Shown: positions 25,808-35,228, counted from the stretch's first letter. The stretch: 64,000 nucleotides of DNA from Candidatus Epulonipiscium viviparus (GCF_030708075.1 NZ_CP117982.1:1763513-1827512), one strand, 5' to 3'. Translations and numbers: made by a program. Notes: generated by a model not told the origin, from the letters alone.

Positions 25808-26893
25808 TTGAAAATAATCGTGTTAACGGGGGGCGGAACAGCAGGGCATGTCACGCCTAATATTGCGCTGTTGCCGAAACTTAGAGCTGATGGATGGGAT
25901 ATTAAATATATTGGTAGCAAGCAGGGGATAGAAAAAGAATTGATTGAAAAGGAAGGAATCCCATACTATGCAATTTCCTCGGGTAAACTTAGACGATATT
26001 TTACACTTGAGAATGTGAAAGATCCTTTTAAAGTAATCTATGGTTTTGCAGAAGCACATAGCGTTCTGAAAAAAATTAAACCAGATGTTGTTTTTTCTAA
26101 GGGAGGTTATGTGAGTGTTCCGGTTGTTTTAGCGGCAAAAATGCTTAAGATTCCTGTAATAATTCATGAATCGGACATAACTCCAGGGTTGGCTAATAAA
26201 ATTGCATCTAAAGGCGCAAAGAAAATTTGTGTAAATTTTCCAGAAACCTTATCTTATGTGGGAAAAAAAGGAATATTAACAGGAACTCCAATTAGAGAAG
26301 AATTGTTTGCAGGGAATAAGGCAAAAGGAAAGCGACTGGCTCAGTTGAAAAATGATAAACCAATTTTGTTAGTAATGGGTGGAAGCTTGGGTTCTGTAAA
26401 GGTTAATGGAGCATTGAGAGAATCTTTAGATGAGTTGCTTCAAACTTTTAATGTGGTACACATATGTGGTAAGGGAAATATAAATAATGAATATGATTGT
26501 AAAGCTGGGTACAAACAATTTGAATATGTAGGAGAAGAATTACCAGACATATTTGCGGCTGCCGACATAATGCTATCTCGTGCGGGTGCAAACGCGCTTG
26601 CTGAAATAGTAGCACTTGCAATCCCCAATGTGTTGGTGCCACTATCTAAACAAGCAAGCAGAGGTGATCAAATTTTAAATGCTGCATCTATGGAAAAGCA
26701 AGGATATTCAAAAGTGATACAAGAAGAAGACCTCAATAACGAATTACTAGTAGAAGCAATCAAGGATGTTTTTGCCAATAAAGATACCTATCGTAATATA
26801 ATGAGTAAAAATAATAGCAACAACGGAACTATGAATGTGATCAACGTTATTAAAGAAGTTAGTAGTCCAGATCAAAAAACGAAAAAAGCATAA
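25808..26893 (+). CDS. murG: MurG glycosyltransferase (lipid II synthesis)
   Basis: MurG adds GlcNAc to lipid I, giving lipid II at the inner face of the membrane. The 361-residue GT28 protein has the N-terminal GGGTAGHVTPNIALLPKL loop, GGYVSVPVVLAAKML (about residues 98-112), IHESDITPGLANK, the C-domain start LLVMGGSLGSVKVN and the donor site RAGANALAEIVALAIPNVLVPL. The start is taken as TTG 25808, eight bases after GGGAGG; the longer frame from 25775 runs through that site. It is outside a dcw cluster and cotranscribed with rdgB. Confidence 0.93.
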   Translation: MKIIVLTGGGTAGHVTPNIALLPKLRADGWDIKYIGSKQGIEKELIEKEGIPYYAISSGKLRRYFTLENVKDPFKVIYGFAEAHSVLKKIKPDVVFSKGGYVSVPVVLAAKMLKIPVIIHESDITPGLANKIASKGAKKICVNFPETLSYVGKKGILTGTPIREELFAGNKAKGKRLAQLKNDKPILLVMGGSLGSVKVNGALRESLDELLQTFNVVHICGKGNINNEYDCKAGYKQFEYVGEELPDIFAAADIMLSRAGANALAEIVALAIPNVLVPLSKQASRGDQILNAASMEKQGYSKVIQEEDLNNELLVEAIKDVFANKDTYRNIMSKNNSNNGTMNVINVIKEVSSPDQKTKKA

Positions 26894-26896
26894 AAG

Positions 26897-27628
26897 CTAT
26901 TTATTGGGATGAATTTTATTTGAGAGTAGTTTATAAAATTGAGTAGAGATTAGTTTTTTTAATGGGTGGATATTGCAGTCGAAATAATATGGCTGTGAAT
27001 ACCACTCTTTTTTTGTCCAATATTCTTCGTCGGTTGCTATAATATTTTGGGATAACACTTTTTGTAGCTGAAAATATATGAGACTTTTTAATGAAGGAGA
27101 AAATGTGTCTTTTGGAGATTTAAGATAAACAATCATTTGCTTGCATTCCGTTGCTGACACAGATTTGTGCATAGTTTGAATATTGCGACCTATGGATCCT
27201 GCGTTGATGGCACCCCATTGTGTTACAACTAATTGCAGATACTTCAAAGTATGTTTAAGTCCAGATCCTTTGGTGGTTGCCATAACAATAATAGGTTTTC
27301 CGTAAAGCTCTGGTCTGTGAAACCATCTGCAAGTGCGGTCTATAAAAGTTTTAAATTTGCCAGAAATAGCTTGCATATAAACAGGAGAAGCCAAAATTAT
27401 GCCATCGCATTCCACAAGCTTTTGCATAAGAAGGTCCGCATCGTCTTGGAGAACGCATTGGTTAGATAGAATACACTTTTCACATCCGATGCATTCGCGT
27501 ATATTATAATCGAATAAATTGATAATTTCCACATCGATGCCATAGTGATACAACACCTCGGCCGTATCATGAATCAAATTGTGCGTATATCGTTTGCGCC
27601 TACTACCATTTAGAGCAATAACTTTCAT
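26897..27628 (-). CDS. Iron-sulfur flavoprotein / flavodoxin family NAD(P)H oxidoreductase
   Basis: A 243-residue protein with a flavodoxin-like domain: KVIALNGSRRKRYTHNLI carries the FMN phosphate loop, and GIILASPVYMQAISGKFKTFIDR the second loop. Between them CIGCEKCILSNQC (about residues 52-64) is the compact Cys motif that in related iron-sulfur flavoproteins binds a 4Fe-4S cluster. The C-terminal 90 residues, after the catalytic core, are helical and may cover the flavin. Start is ATG 27628 (GAGGAGGA before it); an upstream ATG lies in that site. The gene converges with murG with only three bases between stops. Electron partners unknown. Confidence 0.8.
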   Translation of the reverse strand: MKVIALNGSRRKRYTHNLIHDTAEVLYHYGIDVEIINLFDYNIRECIGCEKCILSNQCVLQDDADLLMQKLVECDGIILASPVYMQAISGKFKTFIDRTCRWFHRPELYGKPIIVMATTKGSGLKHTLKYLQLVVTQWGAINAGSIGRNIQTMHKSVSATECKQMIVYLKSPKDTFSPSLKSLIYFQLQKVLSQNIIATDEEYWTKKEWYSQPYYFDCNIHPLKKLISTQFYKLLSNKIHPNK

Positions 27629-27701
27629 AAATGTCCTCCTCATAATTTGATATAAATAGCATTATCTAAAACAATATTTTTTATGCTACTATAAAAAAAT
27701 G

Positions 27702-27799
27702 TATAGATTTTACAGCGAAAATATGCTAAATTTTTAAAATAAATCATAAAAAATTATATAAATTTTACAGCAAAAGTATGTTAAAATTCTAAAGTAAAT
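27702..27799 (+). repeat. 43-bp imperfect direct repeat before the sulfatase gene
   Basis: Copies at 27702-27744 and 27757-27799 match at most positions, sharing the core TTTTACAGC, then AAA, TATG and TAAA. The offset is 55 bases, about five DNA turns. The second copy ends 19 bases before the sulfatase start. Likely regulator sites; no protein can be named. Confidence 0.55.
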
Positions 27800-27818
27800 T
27801 TACTTTGTGGAGGAAGTT

Positions 27819-29603
27819 ATGCAAAAGAAACCTAATGTAATTATAATTTTAACTGATGACCAGGGTTATGGAGATATGGCAGCGCATGGAAATCCATGGC
27901 TTAAAACACCAAATCTCGATTGGTTAAATGACAACGCAATTAGTTTAGAAAGCTTTCATACAGATCCACTGTGCGCGCCATCGAGGGCAGCATTGATCTC
28001 GGGAAAATATTCATTTGGAGCTGGGGTTTATTCTACTCTAAATGGACGATATTATATGGATCCTAATATAAAAACGATTGCTAACTATTTTAAAGATGGA
28101 GGCTACGCAACGGCTATGTTTGGCAAGTGGCATCTGGGAGATGTGTATCCATATAGGCCAGAAAACAGAGGCTTTGATGTTGCAACCATTTTTGGTGGAG
28201 GAGTAATTGGAGAGACGCCCGATTATTGGAATAACGACTATTTTGATGACACGTATCAGGTGAATGGAAAGAACACAAAGTTTGAAGGATATTGTACAGA
28301 CGTATGGTTTGATTCTGCAACAAAGTTTATAGATGATCAGTTAGCTGCAACCAAGCCGTTTTTCTGCTATCTACCCACTAACGCACCGCATGGACCGTTT
28401 AATATAGCGCCATCATATTATCAAAAATATATAGACATGGGAGTTCCGCCAAAGCGAGCAAAGTTTTTTGGAATGATAGAAGGTATAGATGAAAATATCG
28501 GAAAGCTTATGGATCATTTGCGTGCTAAAAATGCATTCGATGATACAATCATTATATTCTTTGGTGATAATGGCACTGCAACAGGATGCGATACGGATAA
28601 AAATGGTTGGGTAAAAGATGGGTTTAATGCTGGAATGAGAGGTAAAAAAGGCACGACATATGAAGGTGCACACAGAAATACTTGCTTTATAACTACGCCA
28701 AAAAATATTTTGGGAGAAGCGAGAAAGGTGTATGGACTGACTGCTCAATTTGATTTGCTACCAACTTTGATAGACATTTGTGGTTTGCCAGAAGGAGAAA
28801 ATTTAGACGGAGTAAGCATGGCGCAGGCGCTGAAAGCTGGAGAAACGCATCTAAATGAGGATCGTGTAATAATGATTCATAATATGCAATTAGATATGCC
28901 ACAAAAATATAAAGATTATACGGTGCTCAAAAATAACATGAGATTGGTACGCCCGCTGACGAATGAATCAAATCCGATGCTGCGAGGATCGTTTGGCTCT
29001 AGTAAAGATGTCAATCCAGAAATATACAATATAGATAAAGATTTATATGAGGAGCACGATTGCTATGAGGAAAATCAAGAACTAGCGATAGAGCTTACAA
29101 GATGCTATGAAGAATGGTATGATGATAGGCTGCAAGAAGCGATGAAGTTTAAGCCATTCTTTTTGATGAAGAATCAGCCGATAACAATGACTGCCCATGC
29201 GTGGCATGAATGTACAAAGATGACATTTAGCCAAAGGCAGATCAGAGAAGGTGTGGATAGTAATGGGTATCTGGTTATAGAAGTTGTGGATCCTGGGACG
29301 TATAAATTTGAGCTTAGACGATATCCGAGAGAAGCGGATCTGGCGCTTGCTGCTAGTTGTGAAGAGCTACCAGCTACGGAATGCATAGCGGATGGGGAAA
29401 AGGCTGGAAAAATTTACAATATAGTTGCAGCAGACATTAGAGTTGCGAGTGAGAAAAAAGAAAGTACAGTTGCGGCGGGAGCCAAAGAAGTAGTATTTGA
29501 AGTAAATTTAACAGAAGGAATGCATCACCTGCGCACGAGATTTTTCTTAGAAAATGGAAAAAGTATTGGGGCATATTATGTATATGCAGAGAAAGTAGAC
29601 TAG
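27819..29603 (+). CDS. Sulfatase (arylsulfatase-type, Cys-type)
   Basis: A 594-residue sulfatase. The N-terminus NVIIILTDDQGYGDM binds Ca with paired Asp (13, 14), and CAPSR (52-56) is the CxPSR core in which Cys52 must be converted to formylglycine. FGKWHLGDV (about 107) and FFGDNGTATG (about 250) supply further active-site Lys, His, Asp and Asn. The last 160 residues form a C-terminal beta domain, including a strand-rich segment after VDSNGYLVIEV. No signal peptide is seen, so it probably acts in the cytoplasm on imported sulfated sugars. Start is ATG 27819; the GTG at 27807 lies in the GGAGG site. No maturase lies nearby. Followed by a URO-D-like gene 24 bases on. Confidence 0.9.
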   Translation: MQKKPNVIIILTDDQGYGDMAAHGNPWLKTPNLDWLNDNAISLESFHTDPLCAPSRAALISGKYSFGAGVYSTLNGRYYMDPNIKTIANYFKDGGYATAMFGKWHLGDVYPYRPENRGFDVATIFGGGVIGETPDYWNNDYFDDTYQVNGKNTKFEGYCTDVWFDSATKFIDDQLAATKPFFCYLPTNAPHGPFNIAPSYYQKYIDMGVPPKRAKFFGMIEGIDENIGKLMDHLRAKNAFDDTIIIFFGDNGTATGCDTDKNGWVKDGFNAGMRGKKGTTYEGAHRNTCFITTPKNILGEARKVYGLTAQFDLLPTLIDICGLPEGENLDGVSMAQALKAGETHLNEDRVIMIHNMQLDMPQKYKDYTVLKNNMRLVRPLTNESNPMLRGSFGSSKDVNPEIYNIDKDLYEEHDCYEENQELAIELTRCYEEWYDDRLQEAMKFKPFFLMKNQPITMTAHAWHECTKMTFSQRQIREGVDSNGYLVIEVVDPGTYKFELRRYPREADLALAASCEELPATECIADGEKAGKIYNIVAADIRVASEKKESTVAAGAKEVVFEVNLTEGMHHLRTRFFLENGKSIGAYYVYAEKVD

Positions 29604-29627
29604 TTTGCTAGAGGAAGGAGCAAAATT

Positions 29628-30857
29628 ATGACAGATAGAGAAATAGTAAGAGACTTGGCAAAGCAAGTTGCGGAATTGGCCAATGAACCGAGAATAGTTA
29701 AGTTGAAAGATGAGTGGATTGCGCATAATGATTTGCACCCGAATGCTCGCCCATTAATATTGGCACAGCCAGATGCTAGTTGCTGGGATGAGCTGGTGCC
29801 TACAAGTGGTTTAAAATGTAAGGAGCCTAGATTTAGACAATACGAAAGAAATTTGCAAAAAGATATTTATGGAATGAAATATATTAAGGATGACGCGCCT
29901 TATACTGCGACATTTCCGGTGCCATATGCAACTAAAATTTCAGCGTATGGCCCATTTGTGGCAGAAGCCGAAAAAACAGAAGTTAAAGGTGGAAGCTATC
30001 ATTACAAAAAATTGATCGATAATATAGAAGAAGATTTTGATAAGCTCGAATTTAGAACAATTACGCATGACGCCGAAGCTAGTGCTAAAGCAAAGAATGC
30101 TGCAGAAGAAGTCTTTGGAGATATACTAAATGTGGAGTACCGGGGAGAGCAGTGCTGGACATATGGAATTACCTGGGAAGTAATTAAGCTGATTGGGTTA
30201 GAAGACCTGATGCTAAATATGTATGACGATCCTGAGGGGCTACACAAGCTGATGGGTTGGTTTACGCAAGAGCATCTAAACTTTTTACAGCAAATGAAAA
30301 ATTTGGGGATTTTGAATCCAAACCACAAGGACATCGCTATTGGATCTGGTGGATATGGCTGGACAGAGCAGTTGCTTCCAGCGGATTGGGACAGAAGTAA
30401 AGGTTTGGATACGATGCAAAAGTGGGGTTTTTCTGAGAGTCAAGAAACAGTTGGAATCTCGCCAGACATGTTTGCAGAATTTATTTTTCCGTATCAACTA
30501 CCGATTTTAGAAAAATTTGGCCTAAATAATTATGGATGTTGCGAACCTCTAGAAGGTAGATGGAAATATGTTAGCCAAATTCCAAGATTGCGAAGAGTTT
30601 CGGTATCGCCATGGAGCGACATATATAAGATGCGAGATCTGCTAAAAAAGGATTATATATATAGCAGAAAAGTGAGTCCGTCATATTTTTGTGTGGGGTT
30701 TGAAGAAGAAGCTCTAAAGCGAGAATTGAACGAAATATTTAGCATAGCAAAGGATATACAATTGGAAGTAATTCTAAAAGATGTGCGTACAGTTCAAAAT
30801 GATCCTACGAGATTTGCAAAGTGGGTACAAATGGCGCGCGAGGCTGCAGCGAAATAA
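29628..30857 (+). CDS. URO-D superfamily-like protein (putative methyltransferase)
   Basis: A 409-residue cytoplasmic protein of the uroporphyrinogen decarboxylase-like superfamily, which also holds cobalamin-linked methyltransferases. Supporting features are the TIM-barrel-like strands, GPFVAEAEK and WTYGITWEVIKLIGLEDLMLNMYDDPEGLHKLM (about residues 182-214), the FAEFIFPYQLPILEKFGLNNYGCCEPLEGR segment (near residue 285) and a Cys pair there (CC) that could bind zinc. It is too distant from HemE for heme synthesis. Such homologues occur in sugar-degradation clusters of Firmicutes and Bacteroidetes with no proven function. It is 24 bases after the sulfatase and surely cotranscribed. GAGGAAGGAG precedes the ATG. 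Confidence 0.6.
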   Translation: MTDREIVRDLAKQVAELANEPRIVKLKDEWIAHNDLHPNARPLILAQPDASCWDELVPTSGLKCKEPRFRQYERNLQKDIYGMKYIKDDAPYTATFPVPYATKISAYGPFVAEAEKTEVKGGSYHYKKLIDNIEEDFDKLEFRTITHDAEASAKAKNAAEEVFGDILNVEYRGEQCWTYGITWEVIKLIGLEDLMLNMYDDPEGLHKLMGWFTQEHLNFLQQMKNLGILNPNHKDIAIGSGGYGWTEQLLPADWDRSKGLDTMQKWGFSESQETVGISPDMFAEFIFPYQLPILEKFGLNNYGCCEPLEGRWKYVSQIPRLRRVSVSPWSDIYKMRDLLKKDYIYSRKVSPSYFCVGFEEEALKRELNEIFSIAKDIQLEVILKDVRTVQNDPTRFAKWVQMAREAAAK

Positions 30858-30934
30858 GATTATTATATTGCAGGGGTAGCAAAAGCAATCAGTGCTGCAA
30901 AAGCTGCCTCCGCAGTAGTAATCAAAATTATTGT

Positions 30935-32107
30935 CTATTCTCCAAATACTTTGTACAATCGATCGAGTGCCTCTATAACGATGGATTTTGGACACGCAAT
31001 GTTCATTCGAATAAAGCCGGTGCCAGATTGTCCAAACATAGTGCCGCTTTCTAAAATGAGGTGTGCCTCGTTTGCTATTTTTTCGAGCAATGTTTGGTTT
31101 TCGATGTTATAATCACTAAAATCGATCCAAGTTAAATAGGTTCCCTCGGGCTTTACAAATTTAAGGCGAGGCAATTTATTTTTGATGAATGTATCCATGT
31201 AATCTAGGTTTGCATCTAATGCTTCATTGACAGCAAGAACCCAGTTTTCAGATTCGTTATATGCCGCTATTGTAGCTGCAGATGCAAATGGTGAAATATC
31301 TATCTTGCCTGTATAAGCATTTAGTTGCGCACGCATTGTTGCATCCGAAATGACTAGGTTGGTAATTTGCAATCCTGCGACGTTAAAAGTTTTGGTAACA
31401 GCGGTGGCAACGATTAGTTTTGCAGTAGAGTCGATATTTAATGCAGAAGTGAATGTTGCAGATGCTCGAATCAAATCACAGTGAATTTCATCTGAAAATA
31501 TGATTACGTCATGCTTGGCACAAATGTCAAGTAATCGTTTGGTATCTGCAGGTGGCCAAATTTGACCTACTGGATTATGCGGATTGCAGTAAATAAAGAT
31601 TTTGGTATTAGGGTCTTTACATTTTTTTTCAAAGTCCTCAAAATCTATGCTATAGTGATTGTTGTCATCTTTTATAAGGTTATTGTTGATAACAGTTCGG
31701 TTAGTTTCTAAAATTTGAGCTTGAAAAGGATAGTATACAGGAGGTTGAATAATAACTCCGTCACCCTCTTTGGTAAAGGCACGCAAGCAGTTTCGAAGAG
31801 CAATAACGGTGCCAGGATTGAACACTAGCCAGCTGGGATCTATTTGCATGTTATGTCTTCTGCTATACCAATCAATAATACTATCGAAATAATCGGCAGT
31901 TCTTGAGGTATATCCAAATATAGCCTTATCAACTCGTTTGTGTAGTGCTTCAAGTATTGCTGGCGCACAGGCAAAGTCCATATCAGCAACCCACATAGGT
32001 ATGGAATCATCAAAGCAATTCACGTTTAATATGGATTTAATACACGATTTATCTACTTTTGATGCAGCGGTGTCATTTCGACTTACGATAGTTTGTAAAT
32101 CATACAT
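30935..32107 (-). CDS. PatB/MalY-type PLP-dependent C-S lyase or aminotransferase
   Basis: A 390-residue fold-type I PLP enzyme. IPMWVADMDFACAPAILEAL (about residues 36-55) is the PatB/MalY signature, IFIYCNPHNPVGQIW the cofactor ring contact, FSDEIHCDLI (Asp to pyridine N) and TAVTKTFNVAGLQITN the Schiff-base Lys region (near residue 230). Members cleave cystathionine or cysteine or act as aminotransferases. The start is ATG 32107 with GGAGG upstream; the longer frame would run into asnB. It sits 19 bases after asnB on the same strand, suggesting an amino-acid metabolism unit. Confidence 0.88.
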   Translation of the reverse strand: MYDLQTIVSRNDTAASKVDKSCIKSILNVNCFDDSIPMWVADMDFACAPAILEALHKRVDKAIFGYTSRTADYFDSIIDWYSRRHNMQIDPSWLVFNPGTVIALRNCLRAFTKEGDGVIIQPPVYYPFQAQILETNRTVINNNLIKDDNNHYSIDFEDFEKKCKDPNTKIFIYCNPHNPVGQIWPPADTKRLLDICAKHDVIIFSDEIHCDLIRASATFTSALNIDSTAKLIVATAVTKTFNVAGLQITNLVISDATMRAQLNAYTGKIDISPFASAATIAAYNESENWVLAVNEALDANLDYMDTFIKNKLPRLKFVKPEGTYLTWIDFSDYNIENQTLLEKIANEAHLILESGTMFGQSGTGFIRMNIACPKSIVIEALDRLYKVFGE

Positions 32108-32126
32108 ATGCAAAACCTCCAATTTC

Positions 32127-33950
32127 TTAATCAAAGTATTCTTTATACCACACAAGAAACATAAAGACTGTCCAAATTTTTCGACTATTATCTTTTTTGT
32201 TAAGTTTATGCTCATCTAGTAATTGCATAAGAGGGGCTTCGTTGAAAAATTTCTTGCTGTTGTCACTGACAAACTCGGTTTTTACAATATTAAAATATTT
32301 TTCTTCTTTAAGCCAGATGCGAATAGGAACAGGAAATCCTAATTTCTTCTTCTTTGCTGTTGCATCGGGCATGTTTTTGTTCGCAGCTAAACGCATCGCA
32401 TACTTGGTAGTATCCTTAGTGATACGATACTTTAAGGGAATTTTAGTAGCAATATTGAGCACTTCTTTGTCCAAAAATGGTACGCGAAGCTCGAGAGAAT
32501 TGGCCATACTCATTTTGTCGGCTTTTAGAAGAATATCTCCGACCAACCACATGTGCATGTCTAGATATTGCATTTTTGTTACGTCACTTTTGTTGAAGAC
32601 TTTTTTATAGATTGGCTTTACAAATTCAAAAGGAGACTTGGCGCTAGTTGTTATGCTTAGCAAATTTTTGCGCTCTTCTTCAGAGAATATAAAAGCATTG
32701 CCTATAAAGCGTTCTTCTATTGTTTTGGCACCTCGTATAAGAAAGTTTTTGCCCTTAAAGGAGAATGGCAAAGCGGTCGCTATTCTAGCAAATAAAGATC
32801 GAAAATATAGCGGAAGCTTGTGATACGTGGCGTTATCTACTGGCTCTTTGTATATATTATAGCCTCCGAATAATTCATCTGCACCTTCGCCAGAAAGCAC
32901 AACTTTAACATGCTCGCTTGCCAATTTACTCACAAAATATAGCGCGACGCAGGATGGGTCTGCCAATGGTTCGTCCATAAAATATTGAATTTTGGGCAAA
33001 ACATCCCAATACTCTTCCTTGGTTATCACTTTGCTAAAGTTTTCGATGCCGATCTTATCAGAAAGATCCTTTGCGTAGTCTATTTCGTTATATTTTTCAT
33101 GATCAAATCCCACGGTAAAAGTTTTATCTCCATTAAAGCATGTGGCGACATAGCTAGAATCTACTCCGCTTGATAAAAAACAGCCAACTTCAACATCGCT
33201 AATTTTATGAGCAGCAATAGAGCCTTTGATGGTTTCGTCTATTTGGTTTACAAAGTCATCTAAATTGCCATCTTTTTCGTTAAAAATAGGTTCCCAATAT
33301 CTGGTAATAGTAAGCTCGTTATCTTTTAGAGTAAAGAAATGACCAGGAGGCAATTTTTTTATTCCCTTAAAAAACGTATTGCTAGGTGGTGAATATTGAA
33401 AAGTTAAATATTGCTCCAAAGTTTTTTCGTTCAAAATTTTAGGTACTTTTGGGTATTCTAAAATAGACTTGATTTCGGAACCATATACGAATAAGTCATC
33501 TTTTTTATAGTAATAAAGAGGTTTAATTCCAAAAAAGTCTCGAGCACCAAATAAAGTTTTTTCCACATTATCCCAAATTACAAAGGTAAACATTCCTCGT
33601 AGATGAGATAACAGGTTGGTGCCGTATTCTTCGTAACCATGAACAAGTACTTCGGAATCGGTATGAGTTTTAAATGTATGTCCTTTTTCAATAAGTTTTT
33701 CTCTAATGTGTTTATAGTTATAAATTTCTCCGTTAAAAGTTAAAACAAATCGCTTATCTTCATTATATAGGGGTTGTGAACCATCAGCAAGATCTATGAT
33801 ACTTAGTCGTCTAAATCCTAGTGCCGCTACTTCATCAATATATTCTCCACTACTATCTGGTCCCCTATGAATAATCTTATTCATCATATTTGATAGAGTG
33901 TCTTGCTTTTCTACAAAGTTGTTATCTACAAAGCCACAAATTCCACACAT
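32127..33950 (-). CDS. asnB: Asparagine synthase (glutamine-hydrolysing)
   Basis: This 607-residue AsnB makes asparagine from aspartate, glutamine and ATP. The N-terminal Ntn glutaminase domain begins MCGICGF with nucleophile Cys2 and includes HRGPDSSGEY and the RLSIIDLADGSQPL segment. The synthetase domain holds the pyrophosphate loop SSGVDSSYVA (about residues 253-262), a second VVLSGEGADELFGGY and MSMANSLELRVPFLD. Full length and intact. A TATAAT on the minus strand (33998-34003) lies upstream; no T-box leader was seen. Cotranscribed with the downstream PLP enzyme. Confidence 0.95.
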   Translation of the reverse strand: MCGICGFVDNNFVEKQDTLSNMMNKIIHRGPDSSGEYIDEVAALGFRRLSIIDLADGSQPLYNEDKRFVLTFNGEIYNYKHIREKLIEKGHTFKTHTDSEVLVHGYEEYGTNLLSHLRGMFTFVIWDNVEKTLFGARDFFGIKPLYYYKKDDLFVYGSEIKSILEYPKVPKILNEKTLEQYLTFQYSPPSNTFFKGIKKLPPGHFFTLKDNELTITRYWEPIFNEKDGNLDDFVNQIDETIKGSIAAHKISDVEVGCFLSSGVDSSYVATCFNGDKTFTVGFDHEKYNEIDYAKDLSDKIGIENFSKVITKEEYWDVLPKIQYFMDEPLADPSCVALYFVSKLASEHVKVVLSGEGADELFGGYNIYKEPVDNATYHKLPLYFRSLFARIATALPFSFKGKNFLIRGAKTIEERFIGNAFIFSEEERKNLLSITTSAKSPFEFVKPIYKKVFNKSDVTKMQYLDMHMWLVGDILLKADKMSMANSLELRVPFLDKEVLNIATKIPLKYRITKDTTKYAMRLAANKNMPDATAKKKKLGFPVPIRIWLKEEKYFNIVKTEFVSDNSKKFFNEAPLMQLLDEHKLNKKDNSRKIWTVFMFLVWYKEYFD

Positions 33951-33997
33951 ATGTATGGCCCCTTTCTCTGCTTAATTATATTTACACAATCCTTTAC

Positions 33998-34003
33998 ATT
34001 ATA
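33998..34003 (-). promoter_or_regulatory. -10 box of asnB
   Basis: Minus-strand TATAAT (plus ATTATA); a weak TTTCAA lies 17 bases upstream. The start codon follows after about 40 bases. Confidence 0.4.
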
Positions 34004-34140
34004 GCCAAAAATTTTTAAATTGAAACAATATTGAGAAATTATTTCTGGATAAAAAATCTTCCCTTATGTAGTATAGTACTAAAAAAGAAGTTTTATTCAA
34101 AATATTAGCGTAATTGCATCGGGGGGCAATTGTTTTGCTG

Positions 34141-34169
34141 TTGCCAAAAGCATATCCTTTTGCTATAAT
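34141..34169 (+). promoter_or_regulatory. Promoter of miaA
   Basis: TTGCCA (34141-34146), 17 bases, TATAAT (34164-34169) preceded by TGC. The start codon lies 22 bases after the -10, so the leader is short. This also supports starting miaA at 34192, since the longer frame begins upstream of the promoter. Confidence 0.65.
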
Positions 34170-34191
34170 GGGGCTAAAAAAAGGAATAATT

Positions 34192-35136
34192 ATGAAAATT
34201 ATATTGATAGCAGGGCCGACGGCTTCTGGAAAAACGGATACTAGCGTATTGCTTGCAAAGAAAATTGGAGGAGAAGTTATATGTACTGATTCAATGCAAA
34301 TTTATAAAAATATGGATATTGGTACAGCCAAAGTAACAGTACAAGAGATGGACGGAGTTGCTCATCATATGATGGATAGGTTAGACCCTCATGAAAACTG
34401 TTCTGTTGCTTGGTTTAAGGCCGAAGTAAAAGAGCATATCGCAGAAATTTCGAGTAGAGGAAAAATTCCAATCTTGGTGGGAGGCACCGGATTTTATATC
34501 AATGCTATTTTATTTGATACCATTTTTGATGAAAATACTGATAGAGAATATAAATCAGAGTTGGAAGCGTATTATAGAGAACATGGACAAGCAGCACTGT
34601 TTAGTAAATTAATGGAAATTGACCCAGAAAGTACCAAGGTGATACACCCAAATAATATAAAAAGAGTGATTAGAGCAATAGAATATTTTTATCAAAACAA
34701 CGAGCCAATTTCAAAACATAATAAAGAAGAAAAAAATAAACGTATCGCAAATGTTTCGCCGTATGATTATAGCTTCTTTGCACTAAATATGGATCGAGCC
34801 ACATTATATGAGAGAATCAACAAACGAGTAGATGCGATGGTGGAGCGAGGTTTGTTTGCAGAAGTGGAAACGTTGTTTGCTAAAGGTTTGCCAGAAACGT
34901 GTGCTGCCATTCAAGCAATTGGCTACAAAGAGCTGTACCCATATTTTAGAAAAGAGATTTCACAAGAAGATGCCATTACACTGCTAAAGCGAAATACTAG
35001 ACGATTTGCAAAGCGTCAATTAACCTGGTTTAATAATCAATCTAATCCAATTTTTATAGAAGTTGATAAATTTGGGTTTAATTCTGAAAAAATAGTAAAT
35101 ACTATGATTGAATTATCTAATTTAAGGGAATACTAA
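34192..35136 (+). CDS. miaA: tRNA dimethylallyltransferase
   Basis: MiaA transfers a dimethylallyl group to A37 of tRNAs that read U-starting codons. The 314-residue protein has GPTASGKTDTSV (P-loop, residues 8-19), CTDSMQIYKNMDIGTAKV, HHMMDRLDP, PILVGGTGFYINAI and HPNNIKRVIRAIEY, followed by the C-terminal RRFAKRQLTWF motif. Start is ATG 34192 with AAAGGAAT upstream; the longer frame would begin before the promoter. It precedes the fatty acid operon on the same strand by 147 bases with no clear terminator between, so some read-through is possible. Confidence 0.95.
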   Translation: MKIILIAGPTASGKTDTSVLLAKKIGGEVICTDSMQIYKNMDIGTAKVTVQEMDGVAHHMMDRLDPHENCSVAWFKAEVKEHIAEISSRGKIPILVGGTGFYINAILFDTIFDENTDREYKSELEAYYREHGQAALFSKLMEIDPESTKVIHPNNIKRVIRAIEYFYQNNEPISKHNKEEKNKRIANVSPYDYSFFALNMDRATLYERINKRVDAMVERGLFAEVETLFAKGLPETCAAIQAIGYKELYPYFRKEISQEDAITLLKRNTRRFAKRQLTWFNNQSNPIFIEVDKFGFNSEKIVNTMIELSNLREY

Positions 35137-35138
35137 CT

Positions 35139-35228
35139 AGTATCAGCTATGCTGGAATACTCTGCTGCTATATCGATAGAGGATAGTTGGATTATAAAAG
35201 TAGATATTCAATTTAGGACTGTTAAATT
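35139..35228 (+). promoter_or_regulatory. fabH upstream region with hairpin and inverted repeat
   Basis: AGTATCAGC (35139-35147) can fold back on GCTG-GA-ATACT (35151-35161), and AATTTA (35210-35215) mirrors TAAATT (35223-35228) with seven bases between. The second resembles the symmetry, not the sequence, of fatty-acid operators; neither the FapR nor FabT consensus is present. No convincing -35/-10 pair was found, so the operon promoter is not placed. Confidence 0.25.

Noticed and set aside
30858-30934. Ala/Lys-rich reading (AISAAKAASAVV) after the URO-D-like gene
   Set aside because: No start signal; it overlaps the 3' end of the convergent PLP-enzyme gene and looks like low-complexity sequence.
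33951-34110. T-box riboswitch before asnB (and before hisS)
   Set aside because: The leaders are too short and show no T-box sequence or large stem I; hisS overlaps its upstream gene.
34112-34131. AATTGC...GCAATT hairpin as a terminator
   Set aside because: No gene ends upstream on either strand and the T-run is broken.
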